In this document: one piece after another, positions 46,001 to 53,833 of the stretch
Numbering within the stretch: position 1 is the stretch's first letter
Layout: every line of letters starts with the position of its first letter
DNA from: Heligmosomoides polygyrus polygyrus
Taxonomy: Eukaryota; Nematoda; Chromadorea; Rhabditida; Heligmosomidae
Length of the DNA stretch: 64,000 nucleotides
NCBI GenBank assembly: GCA_947396885.1
Contig: OX377201.1
Location: forward strand, 25,893,923 to 25,957,922
Reading direction: 5' to 3'
The notes under the pieces: model-generated
Seen by the model: only the letters and a program-made list of their open reading frames with translations
What the model was told of the DNA's origin: nothing
The model's database searches: none
Made by a program: the position numbers and the translations under genes

Positions 46001-49000
46001 GCACTTCCATTCCGAGGAGGCTACATTTCTAACGATTTATCGGCGAATGTTCAATATCATGGGAACTCCTGGCCATCTCCAAAGTGAATATCTGACGAAT
46101 GGATCTGTGCTGCAGTTGAGAAACACTAATAGGTTGTCGATCATACACAATGCAGCAGGGAGCTGGAACAAATTCGACATTAGCCTGCTATCATGCTACA
46201 GTAGTTTTCAAAAACTCGCGTAAAAACTCTGCAAAACTGTGTGAGACGAAGGCTCAGCTACATATGTATGAGCAGTGGAGAGTAGGAAGGAAATATGTTT
46301 TAGCTTTGCTGAAGGGTGTCGCTGAAGCTGTTCATACAGCCACTGTTTTCTTTGATGAAAAATTTATCATAGGAAGGCCACTCTAGAAACGCGAAGCTTA
46401 CAGTATGTTTGAGACCACTTATTTGAAAAGTCTGTGGTACAAAAGATTGGATGTGAATAGTATTTGCTCGCCTTCCACCATGTCTTCCCCACGTCGTAGA
46501 TTTTCGTGTAAAAATAATACAAATCGGTAAAACAATCGTCCGAAAGTCGCAGTAAATTAACACCATTTTTCTGAATCGCCTACCTATTTCACAGCGAAAT
46601 ATACATTGTGCTGAAGCAGTGTATGAGAAAAATCAGCAAAACCAATAGAAAGTGTCGATAAAAACGAAAAGACGTAGTAGAGGTTTCCCAACTTGATTCC
46701 CTCAAAAATTTAGTCAGGTGCACGCGACAGCTTCCTCTGACTGCGTTACACCACCCATTCAAGAAAGTGGCAGACAAAATACAGGAACCACGACGGCACT
46801 CCTGTTTCTCCTGCTTTCCTTCACTTCACCATCCTTCGTCTTTCTACCTAGTTGTTTTACACTTTCTGCAACGTATACGTATTGTAATTGGCATGTTCAT
46901 AGCCATGTTCTTGTTCCTGGAGTTGCACATTCGCTGTTTTATAGCTGTCCAAGTAAACAAACAATAGGCATATATATACCATTTTCAGATAAAATTTAAC
47001 GTTTTTCAAAGCAAAGTCAACGTTTTTAAAGCAAATGCAACGTTTTTCAAAGTAAAGTCAAGGTTTTTCAAGTAAAATTCAACGACTTTCAAGTCAAACT
47101 TCACGTATAGTTTGCAAGTTGTACGTTTCAACGTTTACTTCTTCTCAAAAAATTCCAGCAAGTCAAAAAAGGCTATCCAACGAAATTATTTCGAAATTAT
47201 ATAAGAACTATTTCGCATCCTATGCTATTAGAACTATTGGAGAATTAAAACTGTTTTTTAAGGAAGAAATTTGGAACTGAAGGCTATCCAACATAAGAAG
47301 GAAGAAAATTAGATTAGAGATTTTAGTAGAATTAATTTTTAAGGAAGAAAATTTGAGCTGAAGGCTATCTAACGAAAATTAGTACTGAATGCTATCCAAC
47401 GAAAATTGGAACCAAAGGCTATCCAACAGAAAAAGGCTATCCAACGAAAATTAAAACTATTTCGCCTTTTCTACTACTATTACAACTATTAGAGAATTAG
47501 AACGATTTTTTTAAGGAAAGAAATAGTACTATTTCGCCTTCTTAACTATTTATTTCCATTTTTCACTTGTACAAGTTATTAGGTTGGCAACTAATTTCGT
47601 GGACTCTCAAGCGCCTTCCACAAAAGTGTTCATAAACAAATAACAAATAACAGTTTTCAACCAAAGTAAGGTCTGTTGGAACGCGGGACTGCTTCCCATT
47701 TATAAGCTACCTGGCCCATCCCACAGCTGTAGAATTCTTGCGCTTTTGAAGCGAAGAATCCTTGGAGGTGCATTTTGCCATGGTCCACCTTGATAAATCA
47801 TCCTCCAACCAAGAAGTGCTGCAGCGAGCTATGAAGGTGCTAGTCATTTGGCGCACAGCCTGTGCTGTAAGGTGGCTGAGTTAGACGCTCCCAGCTAAGG
47901 TTTTCGATTTTTTGAAGCTCCCGATTCGCGACGGGTGATCTGGCGTTACCTGCTGATAGATAATTCCGCTCCTGAAAATCTGTCTGAACCGATTCCAGCG
48001 GAGTTCAGCCTGCGCTCGGCCAGGTTGAGAAGAGTAGATTACAGCATTAGTGCTGGAACCATTCTTGACGAGCTCCCAGAAGTTAATACCTTCTTGACAC
48101 CACCAAACGGAGGGAATGTAGCGAACCGGACGCCTCAAAAAATAGAAGACCTTGACTGGTAGCGTCAAACTCATCCACGTTACAGCCCAGACCTTGCGCC
48201 GAGTGACTACCACATTTTTAGTTCGGTGCAGTACTTCTTGGTTGGAAGACGATTTAATAATGTGGACCGGGTCAAAATGCACCTCCAAGGATTCTTGGCC
48301 TTAAAAGCACAATAATTTTATGGCCGTGGGATAGACCAGCTACCTGATATATGGGTAGCACTTCTGTGCTCCGAGGGATCTTATTTTGATTAAAGATTGT
48401 CATTAGTTATTTGTTAATAAATACTTTTGCTGAAGATTCTTGAGAGTCCACGAAAATAGTTGCCAACCTAATATTAATACTTCGTGCAGTGTTCTCATTG
48501 ACATCGCTATCTGAGCAGCTTTGTGCGCGGTCCTTCCGCCGACGAACACCCACAGGACCAAGATCTCCTTCTGACCCCGAGACACTCGACTGTATCGGCC
48601 GCGTCGCTGGGCTTCGTTGAACGTCTTGTTGATCATTGCTCATGTTGCCTGCAGACATGGCAAATCGCCCAATGACAAGAAAAAGTGGAGAGGTCCGTTT
48701 ATGTGATACGGGAAAAGATTCCAGTAGAACGTTGAATTTGCTTTAAAAACGTTGAATTCGATTTGAAAAACCTTTGAATTTGCCTTGAAAAACGTTGAAT
48801 TTGATTTGAAGAACGTTAAATTTGCTTTGAAAAACGTTGAATTTTAACTGATATTGGTATATGAATAAAGATAAAAAATAAAAATAAAGTAACACAGAAA
48901 TAATAATCGTTTTTAATCTTCGCTTAAATGAGGTCATTTTCATGATGATATGGTTGTTCTGCAAAAGTAAATGTCTACATAGTGTCTGAGGGGCGAATTC

Positions 49001-49187
49001 ATTCCAGGAGCTTCATCCATCAAATCACGCTCTACTCCAGACTTTGTTGAAGTCTTCATCGGTGCCGTCGGTTTGCTGTTCTCCACAGCAGATGAGGTCA
49101 TTGACGATCTTCTATCGAGACGAGATCGGCCGATCGACCGTTCGAAACTTTGAAAACATGATCGTAGAGTCGTGCACTTGTCAGTAA
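35374..49187 (+). CDS. TGF-beta superfamily ligand, BMP3/GDF10-like, ten exons, 422 aa
   Basis: The product is a secreted precursor whose C-terminal domain would dimerise and bind TGF-beta family receptors on the cell surface. Exons: 35374-35494, 37238-37369, 37473-37531, 38026-38160, 38222-38305, 42488-42641, 42928-43061, 45434-45580, 45643-45765 and 49008-49187. All junctions are in phase and none creates a stop. Residues 1-17 are a signal peptide. The propeptide (about 18-226) has VLIFDVSGLSKEQ, MRGELHFYLRRRD and CSPFLVIYSKAD. RRKRR at 222-226 is a furin-type site, and KRKKVRGSR (270-278) and KRA (320-322) are other possible cuts. The knot domain starts at C324 and has C353, C357, C386, C387, C419 and C421, the full set of seven. 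Wording such as CSGTCPTPLP, PSNHALLQ and NMIVESCTC is closest to BMP3/GDF10. The exact C. elegans counterpart is not certain. Introns hold several transposons. Confidence 0.92.
35585..36690 (-). pseudogene. RTE retrotransposon fragment in TGF-beta intron 1
   Basis: The minus strand carries decayed RTE polymerase and C-terminal sequence, with the 3' end at 35585-35610 in AAG repeats like the RTE at 28899. Recognisable pieces include DLVPREMLF and a region matching the ARL-type C-terminal part near 36150-35900. It lies antisense to the host gene. Confidence 0.7.
37033..37085. repeat. (TATT)n microsatellite in TGF-beta intron 1
   Basis: About thirteen uninterrupted tetranucleotide units. It may be the tail of a CR1-like insertion. 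Confidence 0.95.
37238..37369 (+). CDS. TGF-beta gene exon 2 (propeptide)
   Basis: The acceptor is CTTTCAG and the donor GTAAGT, phase 1 to phase 1. It encodes residues 41-84 including MQSIYETFVEDDGSDDG. Confidence 0.85.
37473..37531 (+). CDS. TGF-beta gene exon 3 (propeptide)
   Basis: The acceptor is ATTTCAG and the donor GTTCGT, a weak donor. It encodes residues 85-104, with EVLIFDVSGLSKEQ resembling a beta strand of TGF-beta propeptides. Confidence 0.82.
38026..38160 (+). CDS. TGF-beta gene exon 4 (propeptide)
   Basis: The acceptor is TATTCTAG and the donor GTGAGT, phase 0. It encodes residues 105-149. IMRGELHFYLRRRD matches the A-E-L-R-x-Y strand of TGF-beta propeptides. Confidence 0.87.
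38222..38305 (+). CDS. TGF-beta gene exon 5 (propeptide)
   Basis: The acceptor is TGCTTCAG and the donor GTAAGC, phase 0. It encodes residues 150-177 (IYPEKVVWDATKPLAEANAL). The W-D motif is usual in this part of BMP propeptides. Confidence 0.87.
38637..39571 (+). pseudogene. Mariner transposase pseudogene split by a palindromic insert
   Basis: The N-terminal helix-turn-helix part is at 38637-38790 (YYEFLQGHSAKTAAFNIFAA). The C-terminal part is at 39347-39571 (MQELGWKVLPHPPCSPDLAP, SDYYLFRALKQHL, FWRKGIERLPE). The third catalytic aspartate (SDYY) is kept. The middle, with the first two aspartates, is missing. Confidence 0.82.
38795..39260. mobile_element. Palindromic MITE nested in the mariner
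   Basis: Left arm starts AACTATCTCAACGGTAGGTC and the right arm ends GACCTACCATTGAGATAGTT. Arms of about 200 bp pair nearly throughout, around a short GC-rich centre near 39020. It is non-coding. Confidence 0.88.
40028..40210 (+). mobile_element. SINE fragment in TGF-beta intron 5
   Basis: GGAGAATTGGTATCAGAGAC, CTTGTCTGGGGACAATAC and GAATGCTTGGTGCATCCCAA follow the SINE body and 3' end. The head is absent. Confidence 0.6.
40689..42186. mobile_element. Long-TIR fold-back element with an acidic ORF, copy 1
   Basis: The ends CATCCCTCTCCCCTTAAAAG and (inverted) CATCCCTCTCTCCTTAAAAG open arms of roughly 430 bp (to about 41125, and from about 41765). The arms share CGTATGGCCGAACGGGG-type and CCAAGTCGTTAA motifs. 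The centre of about 640 bp holds the acidic ORF. A second copy starts at 62068. Confidence 0.85.
41398..41847 (+). CDS. Acidic ORF of the fold-back element, unidentified
   Basis: The 149-codon frame starts at ATG in the element's centre and reads on into the right arm, ending in sequence that belongs to the arm. Residues 20-75 are very acidic, including EDEQLEVMEEEEEDWDPQDE. The stretch HMITFSGGTLVSEK follows. Acidic leaders like this occur at the N-terminus of some Tc5/pogo-type transposases, but no catalytic or DNA-binding motif is seen. It may be a truncated transposase leader or captured host sequence. Confidence 0.35.
   Translation: MPADGRVVIHLLTVKCGPPLDKESSREEIKLAERMASILKDSEACQLEVDEDEQLEVMEEEEEDWDPQDELMDVERQASSGHMITFSGGTLVSEKTYVFNWISDACSYPWRKTPRFTTRALPTCVSMVLNIYHHVEYHSVQLEKCTENV
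42488..42641 (+). CDS. TGF-beta gene exon 6 (end of propeptide, furin site)
   Basis: The acceptor is TTTTCAG and the donor GTAGGC, phase 0 to phase 1. It encodes residues 178-228. KCSPFLVIYSKAD is the usual P-F-L-V strand near the propeptide end, followed by GTRRKRREL with the likely cleavage site. Confidence 0.88.
42928..43061 (+). CDS. TGF-beta gene exon 7 (linker)
   Basis: The acceptor is TGTTCAG and the donor GTGAAA, phase 1 to phase 0. It encodes residues 229-273, a polar linker ending in the basic ALKRKK. Confidence 0.75.
43340..44700 (+). pseudogene. IS630/mariner-like transposase pseudogene in intron 7
   Basis: The first part (43343-43729) reads IVECIRAERSSAETVRFF, DPSRSLGRLASVDLQ and RQMLSEAVKTKHVASC, a helix-turn-helix and linker region of a mariner-like group. 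It resumes after a nested MITE with decayed core pieces (near 44110-44290 DEMSSKKFVH, QQYRASAHTGYLVQNWLCDN). The second catalytic aspartate, normally in QQDGAPAHT, is Y. Many stops are present. Confidence 0.7.
43738..44006. mobile_element. piggyBac-type MITE with TTAA target sites
   Basis: Ends CCTTTTCACGACA and (inverted) CCTTTTCACGACA are perfect and are flanked by TTAA on both sides (43734-43737, 44007-44010). TTAA duplication is the mark of piggyBac. The 269-bp interior is non-coding. Confidence 0.87.
45434..45580 (+). CDS. TGF-beta gene exon 8 (acidic linker before the knot domain)
   Basis: The acceptor is ATATTTAG and the donor GTGAGT, phase 0. It encodes residues 274-322, acidic (GDEPSDEGETETTTEKSND) and ending EEKRA. 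Confidence 0.78.
45643..45765 (+). CDS. TGF-beta gene exon 9 (first half of the cystine-knot domain)
   Basis: The acceptor is CTTTTCAG and the donor GTGAGC, phase 0. It encodes residues 323-363: CQRRGSVVDLKALGWGRWVI then APATFEAGFCSGTCPTPLP, the classic V-D-x-x-x-L-G-W-x-x-W-I-I-A-P and C-x-G-x-C blocks. Confidence 0.95.
45770..46710. other. TGF-beta intron 9, 5' part; no exon seen
   Basis: It was scanned for an in-phase cysteine-bearing exon and none was found. A possible terminal repeat start GGGTGGCCCACAAATACTGC at 45825 has no partner in the window. Confidence 0.4.
46712..46755 (-). mobile_element. SINE head fragment
   Basis: CAGGTGCACGCGACAGCTTC and TCTGACTGCGTTACACC are the reverse of the SINE head. 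Confidence 0.5.
46968..48880 (-). mobile_element. DNA element with subterminal repeat arrays, copy B, split by a mariner
   Basis: The left array (46968-47110) repeats AACGTTTTTCAAAGCAAAGT-type units after TATATACCATTTTCAG. The right array (48728-48860) has the inverse units and ends CTGATATTGGTATATG. Between them are at least six copies of GGCTATCCAACGAAAATT-type units (47165-47450), then sequence matching copy A at 17282, cut by the mariner 47579-48471. After the mariner the helix-turn-helix-coding part resumes (minus strand, 48636-48475). Confidence 0.85.
47579..48471 (-). mobile_element. Internally deleted mariner nested in copy B
   Basis: Ends TTAGGTTGGCAACTAATTTC and (inverted) TTAGGTTGGCAACTATTTTC match and are flanked by TA. 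The 893 bp hold a minus-strand transposase remnant (SVWWCQEGINFWELVKNGSS). It also contains plus-readable copies of the usual transposase ending (PRYSPDLAPSDYH-type near 48177 in another frame). It is too short to be complete. Confidence 0.88.
49008..49187 (+). CDS. TGF-beta gene exon 10 (second half of the cystine-knot domain, stop)
   Basis: The acceptor is ATTCCAG, phase 0, with TAA at 49185-49187. It encodes residues 364-422: LHPSNHALLQTLLK, SVCCSPQQMRSLTIFYRDE and NFENMIVESCTCQ. The N-H-A-x-x-Q, C-C-x-P and N-M-x-V-x-x-C-x-C blocks complete the seven-cysteine pattern. Confidence 0.95.
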   Translation, partial: ELHPSNHALLQTLLKSSSVPSVCCSPQQMRSLTIFYRDEIGRSTVRNFENMIVESCTCQ

Positions 49188-49715
49188 TCCCTCTGCAAAA
49201 GCATAAGGGACAACACATTTCGTATTTCGTATGCTTGGTCTGAAGTTACAGAACCCTTATTGTTGGGCTTGTCCTAGAAGTATTGGATGCCATAACGATT
49301 CTCTCATTCCAAAATTTTTAACAATAGGCACCAGGGAACTGGCTGATGTAGTTTCAAAGTTCGAAAGCCAAAAAATGCTCAACAATGAGGAGCCTAATCA
49401 AAGACCTATCGCATACCACTCCTAAATAGTCACTGTTAATGCCTGATGCCCTCGTCATGTTGTGTTCACCAAATGAAAACGATTCGATTGTGTTTTGTAG
49501 CTTTATTGATCCCATAATAACCACCCTCTCTCCACTCTACACACTCAAGGTGTCATGATCTTGCCGAAGCCACTCACTATTCGCTAATAACCATCCTCTT
49601 CATGAAGATGCTCCTCTAATTTATACGCTGTTTCTATGCTACAATGCTATATGTGCTGCCTATTGTTACGTACACGTGATTGAGCTCGAGAAATGTCCAT
49701 GTATAAAAAACATCG

Positions 49716-49721
49716 AATAAA
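49716..49721 (+). terminator. Candidate poly(A) signal of the TGF-beta gene
   Basis: AATAAA lies 529 bp after the stop codon and before the next transposon. It would give a 3' UTR of about 0.55 kb. Confidence 0.4.
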
Positions 49722-49977
49722 TCATTGAAATTGCTTGCAACAGTTACACGTTTAGAGACAGTTGCTTTTATTGACGAAAGGCATGGAGATGAGAATGAGT
49801 ACAAGTTTATCACCGCCTCCTTTTAGGTTTTTGTGACACTAAATTCGGTCTGCGAGAAATTTACAGTATACTTCTATAGTAAATGCACATATACAGGGCA
49901 TCTCAAAAAATGTACACACTGTTTGAAAGGTGATAACTTTGCTCAGAGTGAAGCTACCAAAAAAGTTAAAAACTCTA

Positions 49978-51531
49978 CAGTTCGTTTCAAAAGTATGTAT
50001 CCACTCCAAAACTTGCCCATATCTGATTGCCGTTTATTTCTGCAATACTGCACTAGCTTCACTAGATTCCTCGTAGTCGAGAATAGGTAACCACTCACTT
50101 TCAGAGAATTTGTTCGCCTCACACGAGAATCAGACTTTTTTGAAGAAAATTGGTTGAAAATTGGCGTTTCAAAAGTATGTATCCACTTGTGAAAAACAAA
50201 CTTTTTACTAAATTCAAAGGTCGATCGAACCACCGCTACTTCTCATAACATCATGCATCGTATTATTCAAGCTGCTGACAAGGTTCTGGATGGTTCTGTC
50301 TTTGTTGGTGTCCAATGTAATCAAAATTACCACCATGTCATTGAGCTGTCGGTTATTCGCGTAGACTCGTCGAACCACGATCCCCCACATTGTTCTTCAT
50401 TCCGCTGCTGTCAGGGCTGCCAGACCGTTTCTTCAATGTTGTGACGGTGGAGCCAATCTTTAGTCAACCTGGACACATGGACTGGAGCGCTGCCCTGCTG
50501 CAGAACATGCGTTTAAGGCCTTCTGCCTCTTAAGAAAGGCATAGGGCCAGACTCCACCACACCTTGACACTCCAGAATGTCCATGCGGTACGACAGAAGC
50601 CTAAGCTTCAGCATTCCGCTGCTGAAGAAGCCGTCCACTGTTCCCGTTTACCCTCCTCCAAACCGCATCCAAGGTTGAGACGAGATAGCTTCACGCAAGA
50701 CTCTTCAGTATTGGCGGTACTCATCGGAAACCATCCAGATTAAATTTCTTCAGTTTATATCAACGGGGAAAATCTAATCTGGATGATCCCGATGGATACC
50801 GACATTACTGGAGAGACCTGCGAGAAGCCCCATCGTCGCAACCTGGGAGGCGGTTTGGAAGCGGTTCATTAGTGACAGTGGTCGGCTTCTTCAGCAGCGG
50901 AATGCTGAAGCTTAAGCTTCCGTGGTGTCGCATGGACATTCTGGAGTGTCAAGGTGTAGTGGAGTCTAGCCCTATTCCTTCTTTGAGTGGCAGAAGAGAT
51001 CAGACACATGTTCTGCAGCAGGGCAGTCCATGTGTCCAGGTTGACCAAAGATTGGCTCCACTGTCACAACATTAAGGTAACGGACTGGCCGGTCTGTTCT
51101 CCTGACAGCAACGGAATGGAGAACATGTGGGGGATCGTGGATCGACAATTCTATGCGAATAACCGACAGTTCAATGACGTGGTGGTAATTTTGATTACAT
51201 GGGACACCAACGAAGACAGAACCATCCAGAACCTCATCAATAGCATGAGTAATACGATGCATGATTTTATAAGAAATAATGGTGGTTCGATCGAACTTTG
51301 AATTTAGTAAAAAGTTGTTTTTCACAAGTGGATACATACTTTTGAAACGCCAATTTTCAACCAATTTTCTTTAAAAAGTCTGATTCTCGTGTGAGTCGAA
51401 CAAATTCTCTGAAAATGAGTGGTTACCTATTCTAGACTACGAGGAATCTAGTGGAGAAAGTGCAGGATTGCAGAAATAAACGTGAAACGAGATATGGACA
51501 AGAAGTGGATACATACTTTTAAAGCACACTG
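49978..51531. mobile_element. Tc1 derivative made of two head-to-head 3' halves
   Basis: Flanked by TA (49976-49977 and 51532-51533). The left 775 bp and right 775 bp are inverse copies along their whole length, meeting near 50755 with a short centre. Each outer arm has two copies of AAAAGTATGTATCCACTT, about 185 bp apart, an IR/DR-type arrangement. Each half carries the C-terminal half of a Tc1 transposase pointing outward. Confidence 0.9.
50862..51301 (+). pseudogene. Tc1 transposase C-terminal half (right arm)
   Basis: It begins with RFGSGSLVTVVGFFSSGMLK, the Tc1 region usually read GGGSVMVWGGFSSSG. After a frameshift it reads SRLTKDWLHCHNIKVTDWPV then CSPDSNGMENMWGIVDRQFY. The last motif keeps the glutamate of the D,D34E triad. 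The second aspartate, normally in QQDNA, reads QQGSP. The left arm (about 50230-50650, minus) holds the same coding sequence inverted. Confidence 0.85.
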
Positions 51532-52413
51532 TATAAAAGCTTGGAAAATGGAAATTTTCTGACATATAAGCGGTATGGAATGCGCCATGCACTCTTCAGA
51601 AACCCAGCATTTCACACTCGATTGATTGTGTTTCCCTTGAATACTTGTTATAAATTTCCCAAAAAGTGGCCGTGCTGACTGATTTGTGTTTATTAAGGTT
51701 TTAAATTTAAAAATACACAATGGCTTGCAAAAAATGGGCATCCTAAGAAATGCAAGTACTATTTCAAAGGTTCTAACATTGCTGCTAGCAAAGCTTTTAA
51801 AGACGTTTGAGACTCTAAGAAAAACAAAGTAACGAAATTTCTGTGGCGTGCAAATATCAAGATTGCGCCATGCCCCCGCTTTAAACCTTTCATTTCAGAC
51901 TCGATTGATTGTGCATGGGGTGAATGTCTGTTACAATCTTGGTACTACTTGGCCAGATTAACCTGTGCCGTGTTTAATTTGACGATTAGAACCTGACAAT
52001 CACGAAGAAGACATGCGGAATGCTAGTTTATTGATTACACAATTTAAATATGAGCAGGAGTTCCAACTTCCAAGACGGATTCTGTAGACTGATGAAGAAA
52101 TAGACAAGCTGAATGGAGATGTTGGTCTGCATAATGGCAGCTCCTGGGCAACGAAAAACGTTTAAGAAAGCACAGCACAGGTAATGTGGTCAAGTAGAAA
52201 CAACAGTGTAACAAGCATTCAACCCGTGCACAACAATCAATCGAGCGTAAAATGCAAGGTTTCTGATGAGTGCATGGTGCACTCCATGCCACTCATATGT
52301 CAGAAAATTTCTATTTTTCTAGGCTTTTATATGAGTCCTTAAGTTTTTAAGTACCTTTGGGATAAACAAAGTTATCGACTTTCAACAGAGTATGCATTTT
52401 TTGAGACATCCTG

Positions 52414-53060
52414 TATTTCAGAAAACTGTGTTCGGAAATGATTTCGTAAATGATATTGGATGCCGTTAGTATAGCTTCACAATGATTTCTCTTAAGGCTT
52501 TTGCCATTAAGGATAAGAAGTCACAGTTTTAGTGCGTACGTGGTCCACAAACCGACCAGCGAAGGCCACTCGACGAATAATTCAGCTTGCAATGAGGTTG
52601 AGAGCCGTCTACTAAAACATTACCTATCCCAGAATAATGTTGGTCTTGGTTGGCCGGGGATGCTAGAGAAGCAAACATCCACTGGTGATAAACAAGGCTG
52701 CGATTCTCTGCGACAAGGTCAAACGTGGGGTTCGGCTTTTCCGGAAAATTTGCGACCCCCCCCCCCGTTTAGGAACCGATCTGATGCGGCAGCCTCCTAC
52801 CAGTCTCCTGCACACTTCGACTTCTTATATCCTTTGATTTTCAGATTTTTAGGTGGCTCTGCATCTCTTAATAAGTTGCTCTTTCTGAACGAGGTTTTGG
52901 GAATGAAGAAATTCGCGTGCAATTTGGTCGTTGAAGGAGTCATGCGATGAACAGGGAATTGAATCCCAGAACATCTAGAATGCTGGTTGATCTGTAGTTC
53001 GAAGTAAAGATTTTACAAGAGTTTTTGATATCATCAGATTGAATTTAATTTAGCGATTCA
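52414..53060. other. No supported gene
   Basis: A 149-codon plus frame (52501-52950) crosses a C11 run at 52752 and has no recognised domain. The frame has no splice partners. Confidence 0.25.
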
Positions 53061-53065
53061 AGGAT

Positions 53066-53348
53066 AAATAACGGCGTTACTCAATCCCTTTTGGGATGCG
53101 CTACGTATTCTACTTCTACGAGATGTCGTGAGGCGATCTGCATGGGTGTTTGGCCATACAAGACTTGCGGTGGCCAGCTGATGAAGAATTCAGCGCTTCA
53201 TCCTTCTTTGACAAATATGGTAACAATCCACAGACTCTGGAGGGATGGGGGTCTTGGTTGGTCTCTGGAGGGGAAATCCAAACCAGCAACCTGGCTATCG
53301 GGTGCACGCGACAGCCGTCACCTCCTCCGACTACGCTACATCCGCCAA
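53066..53348 (-). mobile_element. tRNA-derived SINE
   Basis: CTTTTGGGATGCGCTACGTA, GTTTGGCCATACAAG, GTCTTGGTTGGTCTCTGGAG and CTATCGGGTGCACGCGACAG precede the head CGACTACGCTACATCCGCC. The copy is near full length. Confidence 0.78.
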
Positions 53349-53564
53349 CAAGTTAGCAATTAGCAGAACCTATTTTAGCAGAATGTCATGCCACGATGAC
53401 GATACCTGAAGGAATAACATCCGGATCTGAAATTGTACTCTAAAAATGCTGCATGCTAAAAGTGATTTGACTGCTTCCCTACCGTCAGTCAAGGTTTTTT
53501 GAAGCGCTCTACCGAATCGGTGACGTATGTATTTGGTTGAGTCATAAATTTTGCAACATTTCTA

Positions 53565-53663
53565 CAGTACCGCGCATGTCTTTTGGTCAATTCCCGAAAA
53601 GCCGCTTTGGAGCGTTCCAAAGCGGCTTTTTCGGGAATTGACCAAAAGACATGCGCGGCACTG
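53565..53663. mobile_element. 99-bp near-perfect palindromic MITE
   Basis: CAGTACCGCGCATGTCTTTT pairs with the inverse of its right end AAAAGACATGCGCGGCACTG. The stem continues to GCCGCTTTGGA around a 4-bp centre. TA flanks both sides. It sits in the 5' part of the mariner at 53532. Confidence 0.95.
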
Positions 53664-53833
53664 TATTTTTTCTACAATTCAAAGTAAGTCCGCTCAAGTA
53701 TTATATTTTGTTTGAAAGCCTGTTCATACCGATCATTTTGAGTTATGAGTAGTTAATTGTCGTTGCGTCGTTGAAAAATTTTATTCTCTAGAACGATGAT
53801 CACTCAAAGTGAAAAAATGTGTGATTTCATTTT

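Larger units (their letters stand above)
49894..52413. mobile_element. Palindromic DNA repeat, copy 2, carrying a nested Tc1 derivative
   Basis: Ends CAGGGCATCTCAAAAAATGT and (inverted) CAGGATGTCTCAAAAAATGC are flanked by TA. The interior 51540-52400 matches the repeat at 1-1056. The Tc1 derivative sits 83 bp inside the left end. No transposase of its own is recognised. Confidence 0.8.

Noticed and set aside
48940..49218. Minus-strand frame of 92 codons with a cysteine-rich start
   Set aside because: It is the antisense of TGF-beta exon 10. The plus strand there is in phase with exon 9 and completes the cystine-knot pattern.
49231..49425. 64-codon plus frame after the TGF-beta stop
   Set aside because: It lies in the probable 3' UTR and has no recognised domain or splice signals.
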